Positions 50,021 through 57,434 of a stretch of 64,000 nt of DNA are shown in pieces. Each line of letters begins with the position of its first letter. Position 1 is the stretch's first letter. The notes below the pieces were generated by a model. The model ran no database searches, was not told the origin of the DNA, and worked only from the letters and a program-made list of their open reading frames with translations. A program made the translations under genes and the position numbers. This DNA comes from JAOBAU01 sp034667465 (GTDB lineage Bacteria; Acidobacteriota; Thermoanaerobaculia; Gp7-AA8), in the NCBI GenBank assembly GCA_034667465.1, contig JAXDJV010000025.1, forward strand, positions 124,001 through 188,000. The letters are read 5' to 3'.

Positions 50021-51160
50021 TTAAACCACGCGCCGCAAACCGTCGACGACGGTGAGCCGCGATGCACGAATCGACGGCAGACCGCCGGCGATGATGCCGA
50101 CGAGTGCGGCGAGGACGACACAGATCGCCGTCGTCTGCGGATCGATGCGGAAGTTCTCGAGCAGCCCCTGCGTCGCGGCGCCGGCGTCGACGGAGCGATA
50201 GAAGAGCACCGCGCCGCCGATGCCGATCAGACCGCCGAGCAAAGTCAGCGACGCGAACTCCGTCAGCATCAAAGTGAGAATCAGCCGCGGCTGAAATCCG
50301 ATCGCCTTGAGCACCGCCACTTCCGTGACGCGCTCACGCGCCGACATGCTCATCGTGATCGCCGCGAGCAGCACGATCATCGCGATCGACGAAATGCTGA
50401 CGCTCATGAAGAGTACCTTGACGTTGCCCATCATCGAGACGAACTGCCGCGTGAATTCTTTCTCGGTGTAGGTCTCGGTCGGATCGTTGCTGTTCTTGAA
50501 TAGCGCGTCGATCTCCTGGCTGATGCGCGGCATGTCGTCCGTCTTCGCGACCTTCAGCCAGATCATGTCGCTGCGGCCGAAGTTGCCGATCGACTCCTGG
50601 AAATACGGCATCTGCAGCCAGATCGCGCTCTTCTGCACCGGATGGTGGTGAATGGCGCGAACGGTCAGCTGCGGATCGAACGGAAAAATCTGGCGCTTGA
50701 TGGTGATGCGGTCGCCGATCTTCCAGCCCCAGCGCGTGGCCAGCGCTTCGCTCACGATCGCGCCGGTGCGATCGGCCATGAATGCCGCGAGCTCCGCCGG
50801 CGGAACCTTGTAGTCGGGGAAAACGCTTTCGACTTTGTTCGGATCGATCGCCATCAGCGCGACGTTGTTGCGCGTGTCTTTGTAGTAGCCGCCGATCCAC
50901 TGCGTCTTCGCGGTGTCGACGACGCCAGACACATGGCGGATCTTTTCTTCGTACGCGAACGGCAGCATGTTCGCGAGCGAGAACGCCGACTGCGTGACGA
51001 GCCGGTCGCCGGTGCCGCCGGTGTCGTTGCGCTCGAACGCGGAGTTGATCGCCAGCAGCGTCGCGACGAGGAAGAAGATCGCCGCGAGCAGCAGCAGCGT
51101 CATCAGCGCGCGCAGCTTGTTACGGAAGATGTTTCGAAAAATGAGGTGCGCGTATTTCAT
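50021..51160 (-). CDS. MacB/FtsX-type ABC transporter permease (first)
   Basis: A 379-residue permease with the same four-segment topology; N-terminal KLRALMTLLLLAAIFFLVATLLAINSAFER and C-terminal FtsX core ISSIAMIVLLAAITMSMSARERVTEVAVLKAIGFQ. The ERVTEVAVLKAIGF coupling helix is typical of FtsX/MacB permeases that contact the ATPase. Start ATG 51160 overlaps the ATPase stop by 4 bases. Confidence 0.9.
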   Translation of the reverse strand: MKYAHLIFRNIFRNKLRALMTLLLLAAIFFLVATLLAINSAFERNDTGGTGDRLVTQSAFSLANMLPFAYEEKIRHVSGVVDTAKTQWIGGYYKDTRNNVALMAIDPNKVESVFPDYKVPPAELAAFMADRTGAIVSEALATRWGWKIGDRITIKRQIFPFDPQLTVRAIHHHPVQKSAIWLQMPYFQESIGNFGRSDMIWLKVAKTDDMPRISQEIDALFKNSNDPTETYTEKEFTRQFVSMMGNVKVLFMSVSISSIAMIVLLAAITMSMSARERVTEVAVLKAIGFQPRLILTLMLTEFASLTLLGGLIGIGGAVLFYRSVDAGAATQGLLENFRIDPQTTAICVVLAALVGIIAGGLPSIRASRLTVVDGLRRVV

Positions 51161-51870
51161 GGGACCGCCAGCGCGGGCGAAGCTCCCGCCTCCACACTTT
51201 CCACGAGCAAACCTTTTTCGAGGTGCAGCGTTCGCTTCGCGCGCAACGCAGCTTTCGGATCGTGCGTGACCATCACGATCGTCTTCTCGAACTCTTCATT
51301 CAGTCGCCGCAACAACTCCAGCGTCTCCTCGGCGTTCTTCGCGTCGAGATCTCCGGTCGGCTCGTCGGCGACGAGGATCGAGGGATCGGTGACGATGGCG
51401 CGCGCGATGGCGACACGCTGCTCCTGACCGCCGGAAAGCTGACGCGGGTAATGACCGACGCGATCGCCGAGGTCGACGATGTTGAGTGCGGTCCGCGCGC
51501 GCTCGCGGCGTTCCTTCTTCGAGAACTTCGTCAGCAGCAGCGGCAGCTCGACGTTCTCGAGTGCGGTGAGCACCGGGATCAGGTTGTACATCTGGAAGAT
51601 GAAGCCGATGTGCCGCGCGCGCCACGTCGCCAGCGCGGTCTCGTTGAACTTCGAGATCTCTTTGCCGTCGACGACGATGCGTCCGCTCGTCGGCCGGTCG
51701 ATGCCGGCGATGAGATTGAGCAGCGTCGTCTTGCCGGAGCCGGATGGTCCCATCAGCGCGAGAAAATCGCCGCGCTCCACTTCGAGCGAGATGCCGTTGA
51801 GTACCGGCACTTCGAAGGCGTCGCGTTTGTAGATCTTGCGGATGTTGTCGATCGTTACGAGTGTGTCCAT
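51157..51870 (-). CDS. LolD/MacB-type ABC transporter ATP-binding protein
   Basis: A 237-residue ATPase: Walker A GPSGSGKTTLLNL (residues 42-54), Q-loop FIFQMYNLIPVLTALENVELPLLL (hallmark of the LolD/MacB class), signature LSGGQEQRVAIARAI, Walker B ILVADEPTGDLD, H-loop VMVTHD. ATG 51870 fits the family; an upstream open extension does not. Third in the order adaptor-ATPase-permease-permease? It is the second gene after the adaptor, both on the minus strand with a 13-base gap. Confidence 0.95.
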   Translation of the reverse strand: MDTLVTIDNIRKIYKRDAFEVPVLNGISLEVERGDFLALMGPSGSGKTTLLNLIAGIDRPTSGRIVVDGKEISKFNETALATWRARHIGFIFQMYNLIPVLTALENVELPLLLTKFSKKERRERARTALNIVDLGDRVGHYPRQLSGGQEQRVAIARAIVTDPSILVADEPTGDLDAKNAEETLELLRRLNEEFEKTIVMVTHDPKAALRAKRTLHLEKGLLVESVEAGASPALAVP

Positions 51871-51883
51871 GTGTGACTCCTGA

Positions 51884-53053
51884 TTACTCTTCGTTGACCT
51901 GGACGAGCTGGCCGTCGCGCAGCGCGTCGGCATTCGTGGTGACGATGCGGTCGCCTTCGCGAAGACCGCCGGTGATCTCGATTCGGTTCTCGCGCAAGGC
52001 GCCGGTGATGACTCTCCTGAACTTCACGTGTTTGTCGGCGCCGACGACGGCGACACGCTTGCCGTCGATGAGCGCCGCGGTGGAAATCCAGATGCGCGCC
52101 GGCTCATGCAGCTCGGCATCGGTGCGCGCGTTGTTGAGGAACGAGACGCTTGAGCTCATCTCCGGCAGCAGCCGTTCGGCCGGATCGATGATCGCCACTT
52201 TCACTTTCACGATCGCCTTCGCGCGATCGGCGGTCGGGATGATCTGGCGCAGCACGCCTTTCCACTTCTGTCCCGGAAAAGCGTCGACGGTGATCTCGGC
52301 CGGCTGCCCTTCGCGCAGCTGACCGATGCTTCCTTCGTTGACGTCGGCTTCGACTTCGAGCGTCTTCAGATCGACGAGCGTGCAGATCGCGCCGGCCGGC
52401 AGCGTGCCGGCAACCTGTCCCATCGTGACCGACGAGATCACCTCTCCAACCTCGGTGTTCTTCGTCGCGATCGTGCCGTCGAACGGCGCGCGCACGACCA
52501 TGTCCTGCATGTTGATGCGGATCTGCGAGACGCGCGCGCTCGCAGCCTTCAGCTGTGCGTCCGCCGAGTCGACGAGTGCGCGGCTGGTGACGCCGGTGCG
52601 CCACAACGCCGACTGGCGGTCGTATTCGCGCTGCGCTTCACCGAGCGATGCTTCCGCTTCGTCGAGTTGCGCTTTCAGGTTCGTGCTCTCGAGCACCGCG
52701 AGGACGTCGCCGCGCCGGACTTTCGTGCCGGTGTCGAAGTTGATCTGTACGACTTTGCCGGAGATCTTCGGCGTGATCTTCGACTGCTTGTTCGCGACGA
52801 GATAGCCGGTCGCGGTGAGCAGCGGCGGATTCGCAACGTTGACCGTCGCTTTGACCGTCGCCGTTTCGACGAGCGGCGCGCGGCTCGGCACGACCAGCCG
52901 ATTCCAGACGAGGTACGCAATGGCCGCGACGATGGCGAGCGCAACGATCCAGCCGATCACGCGGCCGATCGGAAACGTACTGCTGCTCTCTTCCTCGCGA
53001 TTGATTCGCAGCGCCGAGAGATCACTCTTCGGCCGCTGATCGGGAACGGTCAT
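51884..53053 (-). CDS. HlyD-like periplasmic adaptor (membrane fusion protein) of the ABC exporter
   Basis: A 389-residue membrane-fusion protein: N-terminal anchor IGWIVALAIVAAIAYLVW (about residues 27-45), barrel-sandwich lipoyl-like halves (VNVANPPLLTATGYLVANKQ; FDGTIATKNTEVGEVISS), an intervening hairpin coiled coil LKAQLDEAEASLGEAQREYDR, and C-terminal beta domains. First gene of the four-gene MacAB-like export operon. The protein resembles the MacA class that links inner-membrane ABC permeases to an outer-membrane channel, which is not encoded here. Confidence 0.9.
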   Translation of the reverse strand: MTVPDQRPKSDLSALRINREEESSSTFPIGRVIGWIVALAIVAAIAYLVWNRLVVPSRAPLVETATVKATVNVANPPLLTATGYLVANKQSKITPKISGKVVQINFDTGTKVRRGDVLAVLESTNLKAQLDEAEASLGEAQREYDRQSALWRTGVTSRALVDSADAQLKAASARVSQIRINMQDMVVRAPFDGTIATKNTEVGEVISSVTMGQVAGTLPAGAICTLVDLKTLEVEADVNEGSIGQLREGQPAEITVDAFPGQKWKGVLRQIIPTADRAKAIVKVKVAIIDPAERLLPEMSSSVSFLNNARTDAELHEPARIWISTAALIDGKRVAVVGADKHVKFRRVITGALRENRIEITGGLREGDRIVTTNADALRDGQLVQVNEE

Positions 53054-53191
53054 CGTTGATTCCCCGTGTTGTTGATGGATGGACGCAAGTCCGCTTGACA
53101 TGTTAGCAACTTAACGACGCCGCCTCCGACGCGCATGTGCCGTTAGTCATGGGCGCGAAGTGACGATAGTCAGTACAATCTCCTCATCAGC

Positions 53192-53446
53192 ATGTCCCGC
53201 TTTCGCGACAGCCGTGGTTTCGAGCGACGCGCACTCCGCGCCGCCGGCGTGTTGTTGCTCGTGCTCGTTTCAATGATCGCGCTGACGCTCGCATGTACGT
53301 CGGAGCAGGACGACGACGTGACGACGACCGCGCTCATCCTTCCGCTGGAACCGCCGCACGTCATCGACCGGCTCGTCGCTCCGCAGCCGCCGCCGGCGCT
53401 TTCGCTGCCGATCCCGCCCGCGTATCAGCCACCGCGCAACGCCTGA
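53192..53446 (+). CDS. Small proline-rich membrane or secreted protein
   Basis: An 84-residue protein: a basic N-terminus, one hydrophobic segment (RAAGVLLLVLVSMIALTLACT), an acidic stretch EQDDDVTTT and a proline-rich tail (APQPPPALSLPIPPAYQPPR). The Cys after LTLA could be lipidated but the box is not canonical. A TACAAT box (53174-53179) lies 13 bases before ATG 53192 with no good partner. Unknown function; may be a small anchored linker. Confidence 0.45.
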   Translation: MSRFRDSRGFERRALRAAGVLLLVLVSMIALTLACTSEQDDDVTTTALILPLEPPHVIDRLVAPQPPPALSLPIPPAYQPPRNA

Positions 53447-53512
53447 TCACTCCTCCCGTCCGCTGACGCTTTGCGCGAAGTCCGCGCGAGGCAGCGACTC
53501 CCGGAGATCAGG

Positions 53513-54580
53513 ATGCCAACCCGGCAGAAAACCGGCACCACCACACTCGCCGACCTTTTCAGTTCGTCGTTCACCGGCCTCTCGACCGCACCCGAGCGCA
53601 TCGACGCTGATCGTCCGCGACTCGTTCGCCGGCTGCGTCGCGAAGCGCGCCGGCCCGACCACGAAACGCTTCGCTTTCATTTCGACGAGTCATACGTCAT
53701 TTCCTGCAACGAACAGCCGTTCGACGTCCGCTGGTGCTACGCGAACGATGAGCGCGATCGCGTCTACCGCGAGCAACTCGGCGGCGCGACCGACTGGCTG
53801 GCGATCGACGCTCACGGAATCTCCGCGCCGTTCATCGCACGCAATGCCGTTCACGGCGGTCACCTTCGTCTCTTTCCGATGCAGTGCATCACCTCGACAG
53901 GCCGCACTCCGAATCTCACGCGCGAGGCGCGACAGCACGCCGTCCGCCTTGGCTGCGGCGAGACGGAGATCTTTCATCACACCGTCGCCGTCCTCGCCGC
54001 CGACGCGCACGCAATCATGAGCGTTCCGCTTCCCGACTCCGCGGAACTGATCCGTTTCTCAGCGGTGCTCGGCTATCGGATCGCGTCGTTGTACGGCGAG
54101 CCGTCGACGCTCGCACTGCGGCGCGACGATCAGGAGCTGCGCTGGATCGGCACCGCGACGCGCGTCGGCAAAGAAGCGCGGATGCTGCGCGGCTCCGTGC
54201 TCTCGCTGAGCGACTGGTGGGACGCCGAAGGACGCATCGTCGTGCGCGAATACGATGATGAGGAGCTGGTCGCACTCAGCGATCACGCGCGCGCGAACGG
54301 CATGACGACCGGCGAAGTCATCGATCTTCTCGGCGCGCGCACGTGCGATGTCTATCTCAACGACAAAGCGTACTGGCGCAACGTCCCGCAGCACGTCTGG
54401 AACTATTCGCACGGCGAGTCGCCCGTGCTCCTGCGCTGGCTGCGCGATCGATGTTCGACCGCCATCGGCCGCGCACTGCTGCGCGACGAGGTGTCACAGT
54501 TCGCAAGCGTCTCGCGGCGAATCGCGGCGCTGCTGCTGATGGCGCCGGCGCTGACGCGGAATCTCGCCGCGCTGACGTGA
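53513..54580 (+). CDS. Free-standing Type ISP restriction-modification C-terminal (specificity-like) domain protein
   Basis: A 355-residue protein whose whole length resembles the C-terminal specificity domain of Type ISP enzymes (LlaBIII-like): QPFDVRWCYAND near residue 70, LRLFPMQCITSTGRTPNLTREA, ETEIFHHTVAVLAADAHAIMSVPLP then AVLGYRIASLYGEPS, and the terminal TCDVYLNDKAYWRNVPQHVWNYSHGESPVLLRWLRDR. In known enzymes this domain recognises DNA and is fused to nuclease, helicase and N6-methylase domains; none of those is seen here or nearby. ATG 53513 follows GGAG (53503-53506). Whether it is a relic, a regulator or a separate DNA-binding protein is not clear. The family assignment rests on pattern recognition. 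Confidence 0.7.
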   Translation: MPTRQKTGTTTLADLFSSSFTGLSTAPERIDADRPRLVRRLRREARRPDHETLRFHFDESYVISCNEQPFDVRWCYANDERDRVYREQLGGATDWLAIDAHGISAPFIARNAVHGGHLRLFPMQCITSTGRTPNLTREARQHAVRLGCGETEIFHHTVAVLAADAHAIMSVPLPDSAELIRFSAVLGYRIASLYGEPSTLALRRDDQELRWIGTATRVGKEARMLRGSVLSLSDWWDAEGRIVVREYDDEELVALSDHARANGMTTGEVIDLLGARTCDVYLNDKAYWRNVPQHVWNYSHGESPVLLRWLRDRCSTAIGRALLRDEVSQFASVSRRIAALLLMAPALTRNLAALT

Positions 54581-54584
54581 CGTG

Positions 54585-55097
54585 CTAGAACGTGCGGAAC
54601 TGCAGCTCGACCTGTTCGGCGGCGACGTGCATCCGGCTGATGCCGGCTTCGCTGTACGCCCAGTCGTGACTGACGCCGAGGACCATCAGCGAGTCGTCGG
54701 GACAGAGCTCGCCGAAGGCGAGGCCGAGCGTCTGCACGTCGGTCGGATCGGCGGACTGCACGATGAACGTCGATTCGAACGGCAGCTCGACGACGGTGCC
54801 GAGTCGCGCGATGGCGTCGTGCAGTTCGCTGTAGTCGGCGCCGGGTGTCTGGCTGTGGCGAATGAGGAGGAAGTCGCGTGCGATCGTGAACTGCGCGCAG
54901 GCGACGAGGAGTCGCGCATCTTCACCGAGTCGTGAGCGGAGGTAACGGACGAGCGGAGCGGCGTGGCGTCCTTCGGGAAGCCATATCTGCCAGCTCTGAT
55001 CGAAATTCGGCTCCGCGCCGAGGCGCCGCATCGCGTGCGACACGTCCACAGTGAGGTCGCCCTCAAAGCAGATCTGGAACAGTTTGATCTCACCCAT
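54585..55097 (-). CDS. Hypothetical protein, 170 residues
   Basis: A 170-residue protein of mixed alpha/beta pattern: MGEIKLFQICFEGDLTVDVSHAMRRLG, LVRYLRSRLGEDARLLVACAQFTIARDFLLIRHSQTPGADYSELHDAIARLGTVV, then DSLMVLGVSHDWAYSEAG. No signal peptide or membrane segment. No family recognised. It converges with the Type ISP-like gene (4 bases apart) and overlaps the downstream YfhO-like gene's stop by 8 bases. Confidence 0.6.
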   Translation of the reverse strand: MGEIKLFQICFEGDLTVDVSHAMRRLGAEPNFDQSWQIWLPEGRHAAPLVRYLRSRLGEDARLLVACAQFTIARDFLLIRHSQTPGADYSELHDAIARLGTVVELPFESTFIVQSADPTDVQTLGLAFGELCPDDSLMVLGVSHDWAYSEAGISRMHVAAEQVELQFRTF

Positions 55098-57054
55098 CCG
55101 CCCCTCCCGTCTGATCCAGTGAAGATTTGTGTGAAGGGTAACGCCTTAGCAATGCAGCGGCAAGCGCGATGAGACTGACGATGCCGAATGCGACGATGAG
55201 CGGATTGCGATAACGCATCGTGATGACATGCTCGCCGGCCGGCACGACGATTCCCTGATACGCGATGTTCGCGGCGACGGTGTCGGCTTCGCGGCCGTCG
55301 ATGGCGATGTGCCAGTACCGATGTCGCGTAACGCTCGCGACGAGAAACGACGTCGCCGATGCGCGGACGCGGAGCGTGGCGCCGTTGCGCGATTCGCTGA
55401 CGCTAAGCACGTCCGCCGGTGCGGGAACGAACGGCGCGACGTCGACGAGCGCGGTGCGCGGACCGATTGCGCTGAGCGCTCGCGCGATCTCCTCGCGATT
55501 GCGCGCGACGACGAGACGATCGGCAAACCAATAGCTCGGAAGCGTTTCGATGCGCTGCACGCGCACGCCGCCGGCGGGAGCGGGAACGATGACGCGGCCA
55601 ACGTTTCCCATTCGCAGCAGCGGCACGGGCGCGCGCAACTCCCACACGCTGCGCATCAGTTCCGCGGTCGGCAGCAGCGTCGTCAGATTGATGTCCGGCT
55701 CGTAAGCGGTGGCGATTCCGTATGACGCCGGCATGAACGGAACGAGCGTCCCGCGCAGCGCTTCATAAGTCTGGTCGCCGCCGGGGAAGCGCATGCCGCT
55801 TCCCGGCAACACCGCGAGATGGAAAACGCGCTCATCGCCGCGCAACGCGTTCACGATCGGCGGCGGCTCGAAGAACTGCGCCGGCTTGCGCGGCGCGAGC
55901 TCGAATGAGTGATACGCCAGCTCGACGCCGGTGATTGCGATGAGCGCGATCGCGACACGGCGATTGCGGACGATGGCATCGAACGCAATCGCCGCGAGGA
56001 CGATCATCGCGAAGACGCCTGCGAGCACGAACTTCTCCGGATATCGGATCGAGTGAAAGAGTCCGGCGTTGTAGAGCGCGCGTCCGAGCGGCGTCTGCGC
56101 ACCGGCAGCGACGAGGAACGACAACGCCATCAGCGCGAGCGCGATCTTCCAGCCGCGCGAGCGGTGAACGATGCCGGCCATCGCGAGCAGCACGGTTACC
56201 AGTCCGCAGTAAATCGAAAGGATGAGCGGCACGCGCGGCGGCGCGTATCTCCGCGCGCCGCTGTACTCCGCGCCATCCTCGGTGATCCGTCCGAACGCGT
56301 GCGCGTAGAACAGTTCGAGCGGACGATCGAGCGGCATGCTCCACGCCATCGCGTCATCGAACGCGATGGGCCGCGAGCGGGCGACGTCGCGCTTCAGGTC
56401 GAGCGCCGGAATGAGCTGGACCGAGGCGATCGCGAACGCTGCCACGCAGCCGATGAGCAGCTTGCGCCGCTCGCTGCTCATCACGATTGCGATCACGACG
56501 AGCACCGCCGTCTGAAGAATCGCCGCCTGTTCCGCGGCGAGCAGCAACATCGCCAGCGACAACGTGAAGCCGGTGAAGTTGCGCCGTCGCGCGCAGCAAA
56601 GGATCGCCGGCCACCAGACGATCGACGTCAGGAACGGCACGAGGTTCGTCAGCGACAACATGCAGCCGCCGAACGCGAAGGCGATCGCGCCGAAGATGGA
56701 CGGCTCTTCGCGCAACGCCAGCGAGCGAAGGAAGAAGTACATCCCAGCGGCCGCGATGGCGAGATGCAACACGATGCCGAGCTGGAAGCCGCGAACGCCG
56801 AACAGCACCAGCCACGTCAGCGGATAGAACGCCTGGAATCCGGGATTGGCAGCCAGCGGCTGGCCGGCGGACCAGAAGCGATTCCAGAACGGAAACTCGC
56901 CGTGCATGACCGCGTCGCGCAGCACGAGTCGCGACGGCAGGTAATCGCGCAGCACATCGCGGTAGTAGAAACCGCTGCCGGTAAAAACGACGTCGGCGAA
57001 GAGCAGGAACGCGGCCGCGGCGAGGACGAGAGCGATCTTCGCGTCGCGCGACAT
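55090..57054 (-). CDS. YfhO-like polytopic membrane protein (paralogue)
   Basis: A 654-residue protein with about 12 hydrophobic segments in the first 390 residues and a soluble beta-rich C-terminal domain with a last membrane segment. The first loop WNRFWSAGQPLAANPGFQAFYPLTWL matches the equivalent loop of the YfhO protein at 33079-35463, so the two are paralogues with about 140 residues of difference in length. Envelope glycan or lipid-linked sugar transfer is inferred from family. ATG 57054. Preceded by the zinc-ribbon gene (10-base gap). Confidence 0.8.
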   Translation of the reverse strand: MSRDAKIALVLAAAAFLLFADVVFTGSGFYYRDVLRDYLPSRLVLRDAVMHGEFPFWNRFWSAGQPLAANPGFQAFYPLTWLVLFGVRGFQLGIVLHLAIAAAGMYFFLRSLALREEPSIFGAIAFAFGGCMLSLTNLVPFLTSIVWWPAILCCARRRNFTGFTLSLAMLLLAAEQAAILQTAVLVVIAIVMSSERRKLLIGCVAAFAIASVQLIPALDLKRDVARSRPIAFDDAMAWSMPLDRPLELFYAHAFGRITEDGAEYSGARRYAPPRVPLILSIYCGLVTVLLAMAGIVHRSRGWKIALALMALSFLVAAGAQTPLGRALYNAGLFHSIRYPEKFVLAGVFAMIVLAAIAFDAIVRNRRVAIALIAITGVELAYHSFELAPRKPAQFFEPPPIVNALRGDERVFHLAVLPGSGMRFPGGDQTYEALRGTLVPFMPASYGIATAYEPDINLTTLLPTAELMRSVWELRAPVPLLRMGNVGRVIVPAPAGGVRVQRIETLPSYWFADRLVVARNREEIARALSAIGPRTALVDVAPFVPAPADVLSVSESRNGATLRVRASATSFLVASVTRHRYWHIAIDGREADTVAANIAYQGIVVPAGEHVITMRYRNPLIVAFGIVSLIALAAALLRRYPSHKSSLDQTGGADG

Positions 57055-57063
57055 GCGACGCGG

Positions 57064-57297
57064 CTACGCGGTAGCGAGGTGCGAGTAGAAGGTCTGGCTC
57101 GTGCCGCACTCGCCGCAAATGTAGTGAACGGAGTCGCGGCGGCGCCACGGATTCGGCGCGTCGCACGTCGTACAGAGCGTGCTTTGCGGCGGGTACGGAC
57201 GCTCGCAGTGATCGCACGCCACCGCATGGCCGGTGGAGTTCTGATCGTCCTCGCAACTCACTTCATTGCAGCCGGGACAACGCCAGCAAACGGCCAT
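57064..57297 (-). CDS. Small zinc-ribbon protein
   Basis: A 77-residue protein with five paired cysteine knuckles: CRC/CPGC at the start, CDHC, CTTC and CGEC near the end, plus isolated Cys. Spacing suggests two zinc ribbons (about residues 9-35 and 43-68). No DNA-binding helix or other motif is visible. It is the first of the pair with the YfhO-like gene and faces the RoxA-like gene divergently. Confidence 0.65.
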   Translation of the reverse strand: MAVCWRCPGCNEVSCEDDQNSTGHAVACDHCERPYPPQSTLCTTCDAPNPWRRRDSVHYICGECGTSQTFYSHLATA

Positions 57298-57434
57298 TTT
57301 TGTGCAGCACCTCCGCTTCCGAGCTTCAAATACGGTAGCACGAAAACGTGCATGATTTTCGGCACCGATATCGGCCGGGTAGGGAAATGGGTTCGTCGCG
57401 CCACTCCCAGGTTAAAGCACCCGAAGGAGAGTCG

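Noticed and set aside
53192..53446. Lipoprotein assignment for the proline-rich small protein
   Set aside because: The residues before the cysteine (TLA) do not match a lipobox and the N-terminus is long and basic, so only a membrane or secreted small protein is claimed.
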